Positions 25,455 through 35,456 are shown, numbered from the stretch's first letter. The stretch is DNA of 37,285 nt from an uncultured Muribaculaceae bacterium (GCA_947178505.1 CAMWYR010000019.1:1-37285); one strand, 5' to 3'. A program made the numbers and translations. The notes: a model not told the origin generated them from the letters alone.

Positions 25455-27341
25455 ATGGAACCACTCAAGCATGAATGTGGCGTCGCGCTCGTGCGACTGC
25501 TCAAACCTCTCGAGTATTATCAGGAAACCTATGGCACCTGGATGTATGGTCTCAATAAGCTCTATCTGCTTATGGAGAAGCAACATAACCGAGGGCAGGA
25601 AGGCGCCGGGCTCGCATGCGTGAAGATGCGTGCGGCCCCGGGAGAGGAATTTATGTTCCGCGAACGAGCCGAAGGTCCCGATGCCATCAAAGAAATATTT
25701 TCCGCGGTCCATCACCAGCTTGCGCAATATAGCCGCGAAGAGCTGAATGATGCCGACCAGGCGGGCCGCTATTTTCCCTTTGCCGGAGAACTCTACATGG
25801 GTCACCTCCGCTATTCAACGACGGGAAAGAGCGGCCTTTCTTATGTCCATCCGTTTCTGCGCCGCAATAACTGGCGTGCCAAGAACCTCTGCCTATGCGC
25901 GAATTTCAATATGACCAACGTGGATGAGATTTTCGAGCATATCGCAGTGAAGGGCCAGCATCCGCGGATGGTATCTGACACGTATCTGCTCCTTGAGCAG
26001 CTCGGTCATCGCCTCGACCGCGAGGCTGAGCGCCACTTCCGCAAGGCCGTGGAGAATGGTCTCCAAGACACCGATATCACCCGCTACATCGAAGACCACA
26101 TCGACCTTGCCAACATGCTGCGCGAATCGGCGCCCGTATGGGACGGTGGCTACGTCGTGTGCGGCATCACAGGCTCCGGAGAAATGATGGCCATGCGCGA
26201 CCCCTGGGGCATCCGCCCCGCCTTCTGGATGATGAATGACGAGGTGTTCACCCTCGCATCGGAGCGTCCCGTGATTCAGACGGCCTTCAACGTCGAGGCC
26301 GAGCAGGTGCATGAACTGGCCCCGGGACAGGCCGTAATCATCAGCAAGGATGGCAAGCTTCGACTCGAACAGATTGTCGAGCCTCGCCGGTATGCCCCCT
26401 GCTCATTCGAGCGCGTCTATTTCAGCCGCGGCTCCGACCGCGATATCTACCGCGAGCGCAAGGAACTCGGCCGCTCGCTTGTGGCGCCGATACTCAAGGC
26501 CCTCGACGGAGAAATCGACAACACCGTGTTCTCATACATCCCCAACACGGCCGAAGCCGCCTTCTACGGCATGGTGCAGGGCTTCAACGAGCATCTGAAC
26601 CATCTCAAGGTGGAGGAGATATCTCGCTGGGGAAGCTATCTGCCTCCGGAGCGCGTGAAGGAAATCCTGTCGCGCCGCATCCGCACGGAGAAAGTGGCCA
26701 TCAAGGATATAAAGCTGCGCACGTTCATCTCCGAGGGAGAGAGCCGAAACGACCTGGCGGCTCATGTCTATGATGTGACCTACGGTTCGCTTCGCCCGGG
26801 CCAGGACAATCTGGTGATCATCGACGACAGCATCGTGCGCGGCACGACTCTTCGCGAAAGCATCATCCGCATGCTCGACCGGCTCCATCCGCGCCGCATC
26901 GTGATCGTGAGTTCCAGCCCGCAGGTGAGATACCCCGACTATTACGGCATCGACATGTCGCGCATGGAGGAATTCATCGCATTCCGTGCAGCCATCGCGC
27001 TTGCCGAAGAACGCGGCCACGCTGATCTGATAATGCGCATCTACGAGCAGTGCAAGGCACAGGCCGGCCTCCTCAAGGAAGAGATAAAGAACTATGTCAA
27101 GCAACTCTATGACCTCTTCACCGACGAGGAAATCAGCGACAAGATCGTAGAGATGCTAAAGCCGGCCGACGTGAAGGCCGACGTGAAGATAGTCTACCAG
27201 AGTCTCGACGGACTCCACACCTCCTGCCCGCGCCACCCCGGCGACTGGTATTTCTCCGGCGACTACCCGACCCCCGGAGGAATCAGGAGAATCAACCAAG
27301 CATATATTAACTACATCGAAGAAATATATAATAAGCAATGA
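25455..27341 (+). CDS. purF: Amidophosphoribosyltransferase, long Bacteroidota form
   Basis: A 628-residue glutamine PRPP amidotransferase, the first step of purine synthesis. After a 7-residue propeptide (MEPLKHE), Cys8 becomes the N-terminal nucleophile of the class II glutaminase domain; QHNRGQEGAGLA (43-54) and MGHLRYSTTGKSG (115-127) belong to it. The phosphoribosyltransferase domain carries the PRPP motif VIIDDSIVRGTT (454-465). The protein is about 130 residues longer than Bacillus PurF, with an extended C-terminal part of unknown use (after about 500), and the usual YPxFYGIDM Cys is replaced (YPDYYGIDM). Its stop overlaps the carA start by 4 bases, so translation is probably coupled. 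Such long forms next to carAB are known in Bacteroides. Confidence 0.92.
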   Translation: MEPLKHECGVALVRLLKPLEYYQETYGTWMYGLNKLYLLMEKQHNRGQEGAGLACVKMRAAPGEEFMFRERAEGPDAIKEIFSAVHHQLAQYSREELNDADQAGRYFPFAGELYMGHLRYSTTGKSGLSYVHPFLRRNNWRAKNLCLCANFNMTNVDEIFEHIAVKGQHPRMVSDTYLLLEQLGHRLDREAERHFRKAVENGLQDTDITRYIEDHIDLANMLRESAPVWDGGYVVCGITGSGEMMAMRDPWGIRPAFWMMNDEVFTLASERPVIQTAFNVEAEQVHELAPGQAVIISKDGKLRLEQIVEPRRYAPCSFERVYFSRGSDRDIYRERKELGRSLVAPILKALDGEIDNTVFSYIPNTAEAAFYGMVQGFNEHLNHLKVEEISRWGSYLPPERVKEILSRRIRTEKVAIKDIKLRTFISEGESRNDLAAHVYDVTYGSLRPGQDNLVIIDDSIVRGTTLRESIIRMLDRLHPRRIVIVSSSPQVRYPDYYGIDMSRMEEFIAFRAAIALAEERGHADLIMRIYEQCKAQAGLLKEEIKNYVKQLYDLFTDEEISDKIVEMLKPADVKADVKIVYQSLDGLHTSCPRHPGDWYFSGDYPTPGGIRRINQAYINYIEEIYNKQ

Positions 27342-28417
27342 AGAAAGCGACACTGATACTTGACGACGGCACAAGGTTCGAAGGAGAATCATTCGGCTAT
27401 GAAGGCAATGTAGCCGGCGAGGTCGTGTTCAACACGGCGATGACGGGCTATCCTGAAAGCCTCACCGACCCGTCGTACGCGGGACAGCTGATGGTGCTGA
27501 CCTATCCCCTTGTAGGCAACTACGGCGTGCCCTCCTGCGAGAAGGGCGACGACGGCATCGAGCGCTTTATGGAAAGCGACCGGATCTATGCGTCGGGCAT
27601 TATCGTGAGCGACTATTCAGAGCAATACAGCCACTGGAATGCCAAGGAGAGTCTGTCAGACTGGCTCAAGCGCGAGAAGGTGCCCGGCATCACGGGTATC
27701 GACACACGCTATCTGACGCAGGTGCTCCGCGAGCATGGCGTGATGATGGGCCGCATCCTCGTGGAGGGAGTCAACGAACAGCCCGAGCAGAAAGACTACA
27801 ATGCGATCAACTATGTCGATCTCGTATCGACGCCTGAGATAAAGGTGTATAATGAAGGGGCGCCGAAGCGCGTGGTGCTCGTGGACTGCGGCGCAAAGAA
27901 CAACATCATCCGCTGCCTCACGAAGCGTGGTGTGGAAGTGGTGCGTGTGCCCTGGAACCATGATTTCAACGGCATGGACTTCGACGGCCTCTTCATCAGC
28001 AACGGCCCCGGTAACCCGGAGGCGTGCGAGGTGGCAGTTGAAAATATCCGCAAGTTCATCTCCAATCCGGAGGAAAAGCGGCCGCTTATGGGCATCTGCA
28101 TGGGAAATCAGCTTCTGTCGAAGGCCGCCGGCGCCAAAATCTATAAACTGAAATATGGCCATCGGTCGCACAATCAGCCGGTGCGTATGGAGGGCAGCAA
28201 CCGTTGCTTCATCACGAGCCAGAATCATGGGTTCGCCGTCGACGCGAGCACGCTCGAGGAGGGTTGGAAGCCCTATTTCACGAATATGAACGACGGCTCC
28301 AACGAGGGAATACGCCATGAGAGCCGCCCCTGGTTCTCGGCACAGTTCCACCCCGAGGCATCCGGCGGACCGGTCGATACCGAATTCCTCTTCGACGATT
28401 TCATCAATCAACTCTGA
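27338..28417 (+). CDS. carA: Carbamoyl-phosphate synthase small (glutaminase) subunit
   Basis: A 359-residue class I glutamine amidotransferase that supplies ammonia to CarB. The N-terminal CPSase_sm_chain domain starts LILDDGTRFEGESFGYEG. In the GATase domain the nucleophile is C254 (MGICMGNQ), with H338 and E340 in QFHPEASGGP; all three triad residues are present. Residues SNGPGNPEAC (221-230) form the oxyanion strand. The ATG overlaps the purF stop (ATGA), and carB begins 26 bases downstream. The enzyme feeds both pyrimidine and arginine synthesis; the pyr genes behind it point to pyrimidines here. Confidence 0.96.
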   Translation: MKKATLILDDGTRFEGESFGYEGNVAGEVVFNTAMTGYPESLTDPSYAGQLMVLTYPLVGNYGVPSCEKGDDGIERFMESDRIYASGIIVSDYSEQYSHWNAKESLSDWLKREKVPGITGIDTRYLTQVLREHGVMMGRILVEGVNEQPEQKDYNAINYVDLVSTPEIKVYNEGAPKRVVLVDCGAKNNIIRCLTKRGVEVVRVPWNHDFNGMDFDGLFISNGPGNPEACEVAVENIRKFISNPEEKRPLMGICMGNQLLSKAAGAKIYKLKYGHRSHNQPVRMEGSNRCFITSQNHGFAVDASTLEEGWKPYFTNMNDGSNEGIRHESRPWFSAQFHPEASGGPVDTEFLFDDFINQL

Positions 28418-28443
28418 GACTCCTCCAAACACCAGAAAAAGAC

Positions 28444-31400
28444 ATGTTAAAAGACGAAAATATAAAGAAAGTGCTCGTGCTCGGCTCGGGCGCGCTCAAG
28501 ATTGGCGAGGCCGGAGAATTTGACTATTCCGGCAGCCAGGCACTCAAGGCACTCCGCGAGGAAGGCATAGAGACGGTGCTCATCAACCCGAATATCGCCA
28601 CGGTGCAGACTTCGGAGGGAGTGGCCGACCATATCTATTTTCTTCCTGTCACTCCGGAATTTGTGGAGAAGGTGATAGCCCGCGAACGCCCTCAGGGCAT
28701 CATGCTTGCCTTCGGCGGACAGACGGCTCTCAACTGTGGCGTGGAGCTCTTCCACCGCGGCGTGCTCGAGAAGTATGACGTTAAGGTGCTCGGCACGCCC
28801 GTGCAGGCTATCATCAACACTGAAGACCGTGAGATTTTCGTTGAGAAACTCGATGAAATCGACGTGAAGACAATCAGCTCAGAGGCCTGCGACAATAAGG
28901 AACAGGCTCTTAAGGCTGCAGAGGAACTCGGCTACCCGGTGATCCTCCGTGCCGCTTACGCACTCGGCGGACTCGGTTCGGGCTTCTGCGATAACCCGGA
29001 GGAACTCTCGGCCCTCGCCGAGAAGGCTTTCTCGTTCTCGCCCCAGGTGCTCGTGGAGAAGAGCCTCAAGGGCTGGAAGGAAGTAGAGTATGAGGTAGTG
29101 CGCGACTCTTTCGACAACTGCATCACAGTCTGCAACATGGAGAACTTCGACCCACTTGGCATCCATACCGGCGAGAGTATCGTTGTCGCTCCGTCGCAGA
29201 CACTCACCAACTCGGAATATCACAAACTGCGCGAGCTTTCAATCCGCATCGCGCGCCATATAGGCATTGTGGGAGAATGCAACGTGCAGTTCGCCCTCAG
29301 CCCCGATTCTGAAGACTACCGTGTGATCGAGGTCAATGCGCGACTGTCGCGTTCATCGGCCCTCGCATCGAAAGCCACCGGCTACCCGCTGGCTTTCGTG
29401 GCTGCGAAACTTGGTCTCGGCTATGGACTCTTCGACCTCAATAACTCTGTAACGAAGACCACCTCTGCCTTCTTCGAGCCGGCCCTCGACTATTGTGTCT
29501 GCAAAATTCCGCGCTGGGACCTCGGTAAATTCCGTGGCGTAAGCCGCGAGCTGGAATCATCTATGAAGTCGGTGGGCGAGGTGATGGCTATCGGCCGCAC
29601 CTTCGAGGAGGCTATCCAGAAGGGCCTCCGAATGATCGGCCAGGGCATGCACGGCTTCGTGGAAAATAAAGAACTCGAAATCGACGATATCGATGGCGCG
29701 CTTCATGCTCCTACCGATAAGCGTATCTTCGTGATCGAGAAGGCTTTCGACAAAGGTTACACGGTTGAGCAGATTCACGCGCTCACGAAGATCGACCCCT
29801 GGTTCCTCGAGAAGCTCCGCCGCATCCACGATATCGACGATGAGTTGCACAAGGTGCCGGCGCTTGAGGCCCTCCCCCACTACCTCTTCAAGAAAGCGAA
29901 GAACGCAGGCTTCTCCGACTTCCAGATAGCCCGCGCCATCGGCATGGAGAAGGAGATGGACATTGAGAAGGCTATGCTCCGCGTGCGCGACCGCCGCAAG
30001 GCTCTCGGCATCATCCCCTGCGTGAAGCAGATCGACACACTCGCCGGCGAGTTCCCGGCAGCGACCAACTACCTCTACCTCACCTACGGCGGCCACCACA
30101 GCGACATTTTCTACGAACACGACCACCGCTCTGTGATCGTGCTGGGTTCAGGCGCCTACCGCATCGGTTCGTCGGTTGAGTTCGACTGGTGCGGCGTGCA
30201 GGCCCTGGAGACCATCCGCAAGGAGGGCTACCGCTCGGTGATGATCAACTATAACCCGGAGACCGTGTCGACCGACTATGACGTATGCGACCGCCTCTAT
30301 TTCGATGAACTGACATTTGAGCGCGTACTCGACATAATCGACGTCGAGACTCCGCACGGAGTGATAGTATCGACCGGCGGCCAGATCCCCAATAACCTGG
30401 CGCTCAAGCTCGATGAGCAGGGAGTACATATCCTCGGCACGTCGGCCCAGAGCATCGACAATGCCGAAGACCGTGAGAAATTCTCGGCGATGCTCAACCG
30501 CATCGGCGTTGACCAGCCTGAATGGAGCGCACTGACTTCAATGGACGATATCAACGCATTTGTCGATAAGGTAGGCTTCCCGGTGCTCGTACGCCCGTCG
30601 TATGTGCTTTCGGGCGCGGCGATGAACGTATGCTACGACCGCGAGCAGCTAGAACAGTTCCTGCGCCTGGCAGCCAATGTCTCGAAGCGTCATCCGGTGG
30701 TGGTGAGCCAGTTCCTGGAGCACGCCAAGGAGGTGGAGATGGATGCCGTGGCCCGCAACGGCGAGATCATCGCCTACGCGATTTCGGAACACGTGGAATT
30801 TGCCGGCGTACACTCCGGCGACGCCACAATCCAGTTCCCGCCGCAGAAACTCTACGTCGAGACAGCGCGCCGCATCAAGAAAATCTCGAAGAAAATCGCA
30901 AAGCAGCTCAATATCAGCGGGCCCTTCAACATCCAGTTCCTCGCCCGCGATAACGATATCAAGGTTATAGAATGTAACCTCCGCGCCTCTCGCAGTTTCC
31001 CGTTCGTGAGCAAGGTGCTGAAGATCAACTTTATCGAACTTGCCACGCGCATCATGCTGGGCCTCCCTGTGAGCAAGCCCGACAAGAGCGTGTTCGACCT
31101 CGACTACGTCGGCGTAAAGGCAAGCCAGTTCTCATTCAACCGCCTGCAGAAAGCCGACCCGAAACTTAGCGTCGACATGGTGTCGACGGGCGAAGTAGGA
31201 TGTATTGGCGAAGATGCACGCTCAGCGCTCCTGAACGCGATGCTGTCGGTCGGCCAGCGAGTGCCGGAGAAGAATATCCTTCTCTCCACGGGCAACGGCA
31301 AGCAGAAAGGCGACCTGCTCGGGGCTGCGAAACTCCTCGTGAAGAACGGCTACAAACTCTTCGCAACCGAAGGCACAAGCCGCCATCTCGACGAAAACGG

Positions 31401-31668
31401 CATCGCGAACACCCGCGTCTACTGGCCAGATGAGGAGGGACACCCGCAGGCACTCGACATGCTCAACAACCATGAGATTGACCTCGTGATCAATATCCCG
31501 CGCAACAATTCCGACAAGCAGCTCACCAACGGCTACCGCATCCGCCGCACGGCGATCGACCGCAACATCCCGCTGATCACGAATGCACGCCTTGCGTCGG
31601 CATTCATCAAGGCATTCTGTGCGATGAGCCCGGATGAATTGGAGATTAAGTCGTGGCAGGAATATTGA
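28444..31668 (+). CDS. carB: Carbamoyl-phosphate synthase large subunit
   Basis: A 1074-residue synthetase that makes carbamoyl phosphate from bicarbonate, ammonia and two ATP. It has the classic tandem halves. Each starts with a synthetase preATP-grasp segment (VLVLGSGALKIGEAGEFDYSG near 11, and VIVLGSGAYRIGSSVEFDW near 565) and holds an ATP-grasp domain, with EVNARLSRSSALASKATGYP in the first and ECNLRASRSFPFVSKVL in the second. The oligomerisation domain lies between. The C-terminal MGS-like domain (GNGKQKGDLLGAAKLLVKNG onward, about 955-1074) is where UMP and other effectors bind in E. coli. Length matches the family. It is followed 35 bases later by pyrC. Confidence 0.97.
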   Translation: MLKDENIKKVLVLGSGALKIGEAGEFDYSGSQALKALREEGIETVLINPNIATVQTSEGVADHIYFLPVTPEFVEKVIARERPQGIMLAFGGQTALNCGVELFHRGVLEKYDVKVLGTPVQAIINTEDREIFVEKLDEIDVKTISSEACDNKEQALKAAEELGYPVILRAAYALGGLGSGFCDNPEELSALAEKAFSFSPQVLVEKSLKGWKEVEYEVVRDSFDNCITVCNMENFDPLGIHTGESIVVAPSQTLTNSEYHKLRELSIRIARHIGIVGECNVQFALSPDSEDYRVIEVNARLSRSSALASKATGYPLAFVAAKLGLGYGLFDLNNSVTKTTSAFFEPALDYCVCKIPRWDLGKFRGVSRELESSMKSVGEVMAIGRTFEEAIQKGLRMIGQGMHGFVENKELEIDDIDGALHAPTDKRIFVIEKAFDKGYTVEQIHALTKIDPWFLEKLRRIHDIDDELHKVPALEALPHYLFKKAKNAGFSDFQIARAIGMEKEMDIEKAMLRVRDRRKALGIIPCVKQIDTLAGEFPAATNYLYLTYGGHHSDIFYEHDHRSVIVLGSGAYRIGSSVEFDWCGVQALETIRKEGYRSVMINYNPETVSTDYDVCDRLYFDELTFERVLDIIDVETPHGVIVSTGGQIPNNLALKLDEQGVHILGTSAQSIDNAEDREKFSAMLNRIGVDQPEWSALTSMDDINAFVDKVGFPVLVRPSYVLSGAAMNVCYDREQLEQFLRLAANVSKRHPVVVSQFLEHAKEVEMDAVARNGEIIAYAISEHVEFAGVHSGDATIQFPPQKLYVETARRIKKISKKIAKQLNISGPFNIQFLARDNDIKVIECNLRASRSFPFVSKVLKINFIELATRIMLGLPVSKPDKSVFDLDYVGVKASQFSFNRLQKADPKLSVDMVSTGEVGCIGEDARSALLNAMLSVGQRVPEKNILLSTGNGKQKGDLLGAAKLLVKNGYKLFATEGTSRHLDENGIANTRVYWPDEEGHPQALDMLNNHEIDLVINIPRNNSDKQLTNGYRIRRTAIDRNIPLITNARLASAFIKAFCAMSPDELEIKSWQEY

Positions 31669-31703
31669 TGACATTCCGGAGGTCAATATATTAAGGTAAT
31701 TAT

Positions 31704-32966
31704 ATGAACCTGCTGATAAAAAACGCTGAAATCCGGAACGGTGAGTCCACCACGCGCGGCAACCTGCTGGTTGTCGACGGCGTGGTGAGCGCCATTGGCG
31801 CCGATGTCGACGGCACGCCTGATTGTGAGGTGATCGACGCCGAGGGAGCCACGCTACACCCGGGCCTGGTTGATGTGCACGTGCATCTGCGCGAGCCCGG
31901 CTTCTCCTATAAGGAGACGATCGCCGACGGCAGCCGCGCGGCTGCACACGGAGGCTTCACCACCGTGTGCACGATGCCCAACCTGAAGCCGATTCCGGAT
32001 TCGCTTGAGACACTCGAAGAACAACGCGACATCATCCGCCGCGATGCGGTGATTGAAGTGCTCCCCTACGCCGCCATCACGCGTAAGCGTCTCGGCGCCG
32101 AGCTATGCGATTATGAGGCTCTGGCGCCCCTCGTGGCCGGATTCTCCGATGACGGCACGGGCGTGCAGTCGGACGAAGTGATGAAGCGTGCCATGAAGGC
32201 TATCGCCGCCACCGGGAAGGTGCTCGCCGCCCATTGCGAGGTAGAAGCCCTGCTGAATAAGGGCTATATCCACGACGGTGAGTATGCCCGCACCCACGGC
32301 CACCGCGGCATCTGCTCCGAAAGCGAATGGAAGGAGATTGAACGCGACATCAACATCACGCGTGAGACCGGCTGCCGTCTGCATATCTGCCACATCTCCA
32401 CCAAGGAGGGAGTGGAACTTGTGCGCCGCGCCAAGAAGGAGGGGCTGCCGGTGACATGTGAGACGGGTGCGCACTACCTCGCCTTCTGCGACGCCGACCT
32501 GCGCGAAGAGGGACGCTTCAAGATGAATCCTCCCTTGCGCTCCGCAGCCGACCGCGACGCACTGCTCGAAGGCATTGCCGACGGGACAATCGACTGCATC
32601 GCTTCCGACCATGCCCCGCATTCGGCCGAGGAGAAAAGCCTCGGACTTGAGAAAAGCGCCATGGGCGTGACGGGCATTGAGGTCTCGCTTCCGGCGGTCT
32701 ATACCTACGCCGTGCGTGCCGGCCACATCACATTCGGAAGAATGGTCGAGCTTATGGCCGACGCTCCGCGCCGCATATTCGGCATCGAAGGTGGCATCCG
32801 CCCCGGCGACCGCGCCGACTTCACACTCGTCGACTTTAACGAAAAATATACTGTCAATCCCGCCGAATTCCTTTCAAAGGGGAAAGCGACGCCATTCGAG
32901 GGTCTGGAACTCTACGGAGTTGTGAAGACCACGGTGCATGCGGGTAAAATAGCTTATAGAAAATAA
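31704..32966 (+). CDS. pyrC: Dihydroorotase (Bacillus/Clostridium-like, long form)
   Basis: A 420-residue zinc amidohydrolase that closes carbamoyl aspartate to dihydroorotate. The metal ligands line up with the Bacillus type: DVHVHLREPG with H59 and H61, D150 in GFSDDGTGV (taking the role of the bridging ligand), H177 in LAAHCE, H230 in CHIST and D302 in ASDHAPH. The flexible-loop and substrate residues MNPPLR (274-279) are present. This is the class with about 425 residues, not the short E. coli form. It starts 35 bases after carB, and the next gene starts one base after its stop. Confidence 0.95.
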   Translation: MNLLIKNAEIRNGESTTRGNLLVVDGVVSAIGADVDGTPDCEVIDAEGATLHPGLVDVHVHLREPGFSYKETIADGSRAAAHGGFTTVCTMPNLKPIPDSLETLEEQRDIIRRDAVIEVLPYAAITRKRLGAELCDYEALAPLVAGFSDDGTGVQSDEVMKRAMKAIAATGKVLAAHCEVEALLNKGYIHDGEYARTHGHRGICSESEWKEIERDINITRETGCRLHICHISTKEGVELVRRAKKEGLPVTCETGAHYLAFCDADLREEGRFKMNPPLRSAADRDALLEGIADGTIDCIASDHAPHSAEEKSLGLEKSAMGVTGIEVSLPAVYTYAVRAGHITFGRMVELMADAPRRIFGIEGGIRPGDRADFTLVDFNEKYTVNPAEFLSKGKATPFEGLELYGVVKTTVHAGKIAYRK

Positions 32967-32967
32967 G

Positions 32968-33714
32968 ATGCGCAGCAACGACACGACCTATACGATTCTC
33001 GACAACAGCTGGATCGGCGCCAACACGAAGCTGATGCTTCTCGAAGGGCCCACCGAAGAGTTCACGCGCCCCGGCCAGTTCGTCAATATCGCCGTGCCCG
33101 GCTTCACGCTCCGCCGTCCGATATCGGTGTGCGATATCGAGGGCGATACGCTCACGATCGTCTATGACGTTGTGGGCGGCGGCACAGAGACGCTTGCCAA
33201 TATGAAGGCAGGCCAGAAACTCGATATCCTCGCGGCCCTCGGCAACGGGTTCGACATCTCCAGATGCGGCGAGCAGCCCGTGCTGCTTGCAGGCGGCGTG
33301 GGATGCCCCCCGATTTACAGTCTTGCCAAACACATGATCGCCAACGACATACTGCCGACAGTGATTCTCGGCTTCAATTCCGACAAGCGCATGATCATGA
33401 TCGAGCAGTTCGAGAATCTGGATATTCCCTTCTATGTAGCCACGCTCGACGGCTCCTATGGCGAGAAAGGCTATGTGACCGACGTGATCCGCACCGAAGG
33501 GCTCAACCCCGATTATTTCTACGCCTGCGGGCCGCTTCCGATGCTTAAGGCCATCTGCGGCCAGCTCAGCATCCCGGGTCAGGTGAGCCTCGAGGCCCGC
33601 ATGGGATGCGGATTCGGCGCCTGCATGTGCTGCTCGCTCGAGACCACGCGGGGCGCCAAACGTATCTGCAAGGAAGGACCCGTATTTGAAAAGGACGAAC
33701 TAATATGGAAATGA
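32968..33714 (+). CDS. pyrK: Dihydroorotate dehydrogenase B, electron-transfer subunit
   Basis: A 248-residue FAD and [2Fe-2S] protein that passes electrons from PyrD to NAD+. The FAD domain carries RRPISVCDI (49-57) and GGTETLANMKAGQKLDILAALGNGF. The NAD-binding part includes LLAGGVGCPPIYSLAK (106-121) and YACGPLPMLKA. The C-terminal cluster-binding loop holds C214, C219, C222 and C234 (CGFGACMCC, then ICKEGPVF), in the usual spacing. It is one base after pyrC and overlaps pyrD by 10 bases, fitting the PyrK-PyrD complex. Confidence 0.95.
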   Translation: MRSNDTTYTILDNSWIGANTKLMLLEGPTEEFTRPGQFVNIAVPGFTLRRPISVCDIEGDTLTIVYDVVGGGTETLANMKAGQKLDILAALGNGFDISRCGEQPVLLAGGVGCPPIYSLAKHMIANDILPTVILGFNSDKRMIMIEQFENLDIPFYVATLDGSYGEKGYVTDVIRTEGLNPDYFYACGPLPMLKAICGQLSIPGQVSLEARMGCGFGACMCCSLETTRGAKRICKEGPVFEKDELIWK

Positions 33715-34640
33715 CAGAACACACCGAAAACCGCCCCGCACGCGACCTGCGCGTGAAGTTAGGCAATGTCGAACTGAAGAATCCGGTGATACCGGCGAGC
33801 GGATGCTTCGGCTATGGCTACGGCATGTCGGAATACTACGACATCGACGTGCTCGGCTCTATATCGTTCAAGGGCACGACACTCGAGCCCCGCTTCGGCA
33901 ATCCTCTGCCGCGCGTGGCGGAGTGCACGGCCGGTATGATTAATTCTGTCGGACTCCAGAACCCGGGTATAGAGGCCGTGATTTCGGAAGAACTCCCCAA
34001 GATGCGCGAGGCCTTCCACGGCCCCATAATCGCCAATATCAGCGGATTCTCAATTGAGGAGTACCGCGAATGCTGCCGACGTATCGACGGCGAGAAGCAG
34101 GTAGAGATCATCGAGCTCAACGTGAGCTGTCCCAACGTGCATGGCGGAGGCATGGCCTTCGGCACGTGTGCCACGTCGGTGGCCGATGTGGTGAAGGCCG
34201 TTAAGGAAGTGACTACGCTTCCGGTCTATGTGAAACTCTCGCCCAACGTGACCGACATCGTTGCTATCGCACGCGCTGCGGAAGAGGCCGGTGCCGATGG
34301 TCTCTGCGTGATCAACACACTGCTCGGCATGCGAATCGATCTCAAGACGCGAAAGCCGGTGATCGCCAACGTGATGGGTGGATTCTCGGGGCAGGCTGTG
34401 TTCCCTGTGGCACTCCGCATGGTGTGGCAGGTGAGCCACGCTGTCAACATTCCCGTGATCGGATGCGGAGGCGTCGCAACGGCCGATAACGTGCTGGAGA
34501 TGATGATGGCCGGAGCAAGCGCCGTGGAGGTCGGAACGGCCAATCTCATCAACCCCTGGGCTTGCCGCGACATAATCGATGCGCTTCCCGCCGCGATGGA
34601 AAAATATGGCATAGAGTCGCTCTCCGAACTCGGCCGCTGA
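33705..34640 (+). CDS. pyrD: Dihydroorotate dehydrogenase B (class 1B), catalytic subunit
   Basis: A 311-residue FMN TIM-barrel enzyme that oxidises dihydroorotate to orotate. The class 1B mark, a cysteine as catalytic base, is C142 in LNVSCPNVHGGG (138-149). Substrate and FMN segments are NPVIPASGCFGYG (26-38), KGTTLEPRFGNPLPRVAE (56-73), NSVGLQNPG (80-88), KLSPNVTDI and IGCGGV. Two starts fit: ATG 33705, or ATG 33711 overlapping the pyrK stop as ATGA. Class 1B enzymes work with PyrK, whose gene is directly upstream, and are independent of membrane quinones. Confidence 0.95.
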   Translation: MEMTEHTENRPARDLRVKLGNVELKNPVIPASGCFGYGYGMSEYYDIDVLGSISFKGTTLEPRFGNPLPRVAECTAGMINSVGLQNPGIEAVISEELPKMREAFHGPIIANISGFSIEEYRECCRRIDGEKQVEIIELNVSCPNVHGGGMAFGTCATSVADVVKAVKEVTTLPVYVKLSPNVTDIVAIARAAEEAGADGLCVINTLLGMRIDLKTRKPVIANVMGGFSGQAVFPVALRMVWQVSHAVNIPVIGCGGVATADNVLEMMMAGASAVEVGTANLINPWACRDIIDALPAAMEKYGIESLSELGR

Positions 34641-34726
34641 AATATCTCCCCGGAGTAGCGGGCGCCCTTCGCTACGCAGCCCGCACCCCTAATGTTAAAA
34701 TAAGACCTATCCCACAACATAAATAT

Positions 34727-35443
34727 ATGGACAAGCTTAAAAAAGACGTTATTATAGCATGCGACTTCGCTACGCCCGAAGCCACGATTGAATTTCTCGA
34801 CCAGTTTAAGGAAGAGAAGCCCTTCATCAAGATCGGCATGGAACTCTTCTACGCCGGAGGCCCGGAAATCGTAAGGGAACTCCGCCGCCGTGGCCACAAA
34901 ATCTTCCTCGACCTTAAACTTCACGACATTCCCAACACGGTGCGTAAGGCGATGAAGGTGCTGTCGGGCCTTGATGTGGATATGGTCAACGTGCATGCGG
35001 CCGGTACGGTCGAAATGATGCGCGCCGCGCTCGAAGGCCTCAGCGAGGGGCGTCCCGACGGCAACCGCCCGCTGATTATCGCCGTGACCCAGCTCACCAG
35101 CACCTCCGAGCAGGCGCTCCATGAGCAGCTTCTCATCCCGGCGAGCATCAACGACACTATCATCAAGTATGCGCAGAATGCCCGCAAGGCCGGACTCGAC
35201 GGCGTGGTATGCTCCCCGCTCGAAGCCCGCATCGTGAAGGAGGCCTGTGGCGAGGAATTCCTCACCGTGACGCCCGGCATCCGCTATCCCGATGCCGCCA
35301 AGGACGACCAGAGCCGAATCACATCACCCGCGAAGGCCCGCGAGATCGGGTCCGACTTCATCGTTGTCGGACGTCCGATCACCGCTGCTCCCGACCCGGT
35401 GGCCGCTTACCGCCGATGCCGCGCCGATTTCCTCGGCGAATAA
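34727..35443 (+). CDS. pyrF: Orotidine 5'-phosphate decarboxylase, short type 1 form
   Basis: A 238-residue TIM-barrel enzyme that decarboxylates OMP to UMP, the last step of the pathway. The catalytic charge network is present: K35 in FIKIGMEL and the triad D62, K64, D67 in FLDLKLHDIPNT. The phosphate site appears as VTPGIR and VVGRPI in the C-terminal third. The open frame extends upstream to 34562 inside pyrD, but similarity begins at MDKLKKDVIIACDF, so ATG 34727 is chosen. This is the short type typical of Firmicutes and Proteobacteria. Bacteroides species I remember have the longer type 2 form of about 274 residues. Confidence 0.95.
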   Translation: MDKLKKDVIIACDFATPEATIEFLDQFKEEKPFIKIGMELFYAGGPEIVRELRRRGHKIFLDLKLHDIPNTVRKAMKVLSGLDVDMVNVHAAGTVEMMRAALEGLSEGRPDGNRPLIIAVTQLTSTSEQALHEQLLIPASINDTIIKYAQNARKAGLDGVVCSPLEARIVKEACGEEFLTVTPGIRYPDAAKDDQSRITSPAKAREIGSDFIVVGRPITAAPDPVAAYRRCRADFLGE

Positions 35444-35456
35444 AAAAATCATCAAT

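Noticed and set aside
34562..34726. 55-residue upstream extension of PyrF inside pyrD
   Set aside because: It is an out-of-frame shadow of the pyrD 3' end; PyrF homology starts at 34727.
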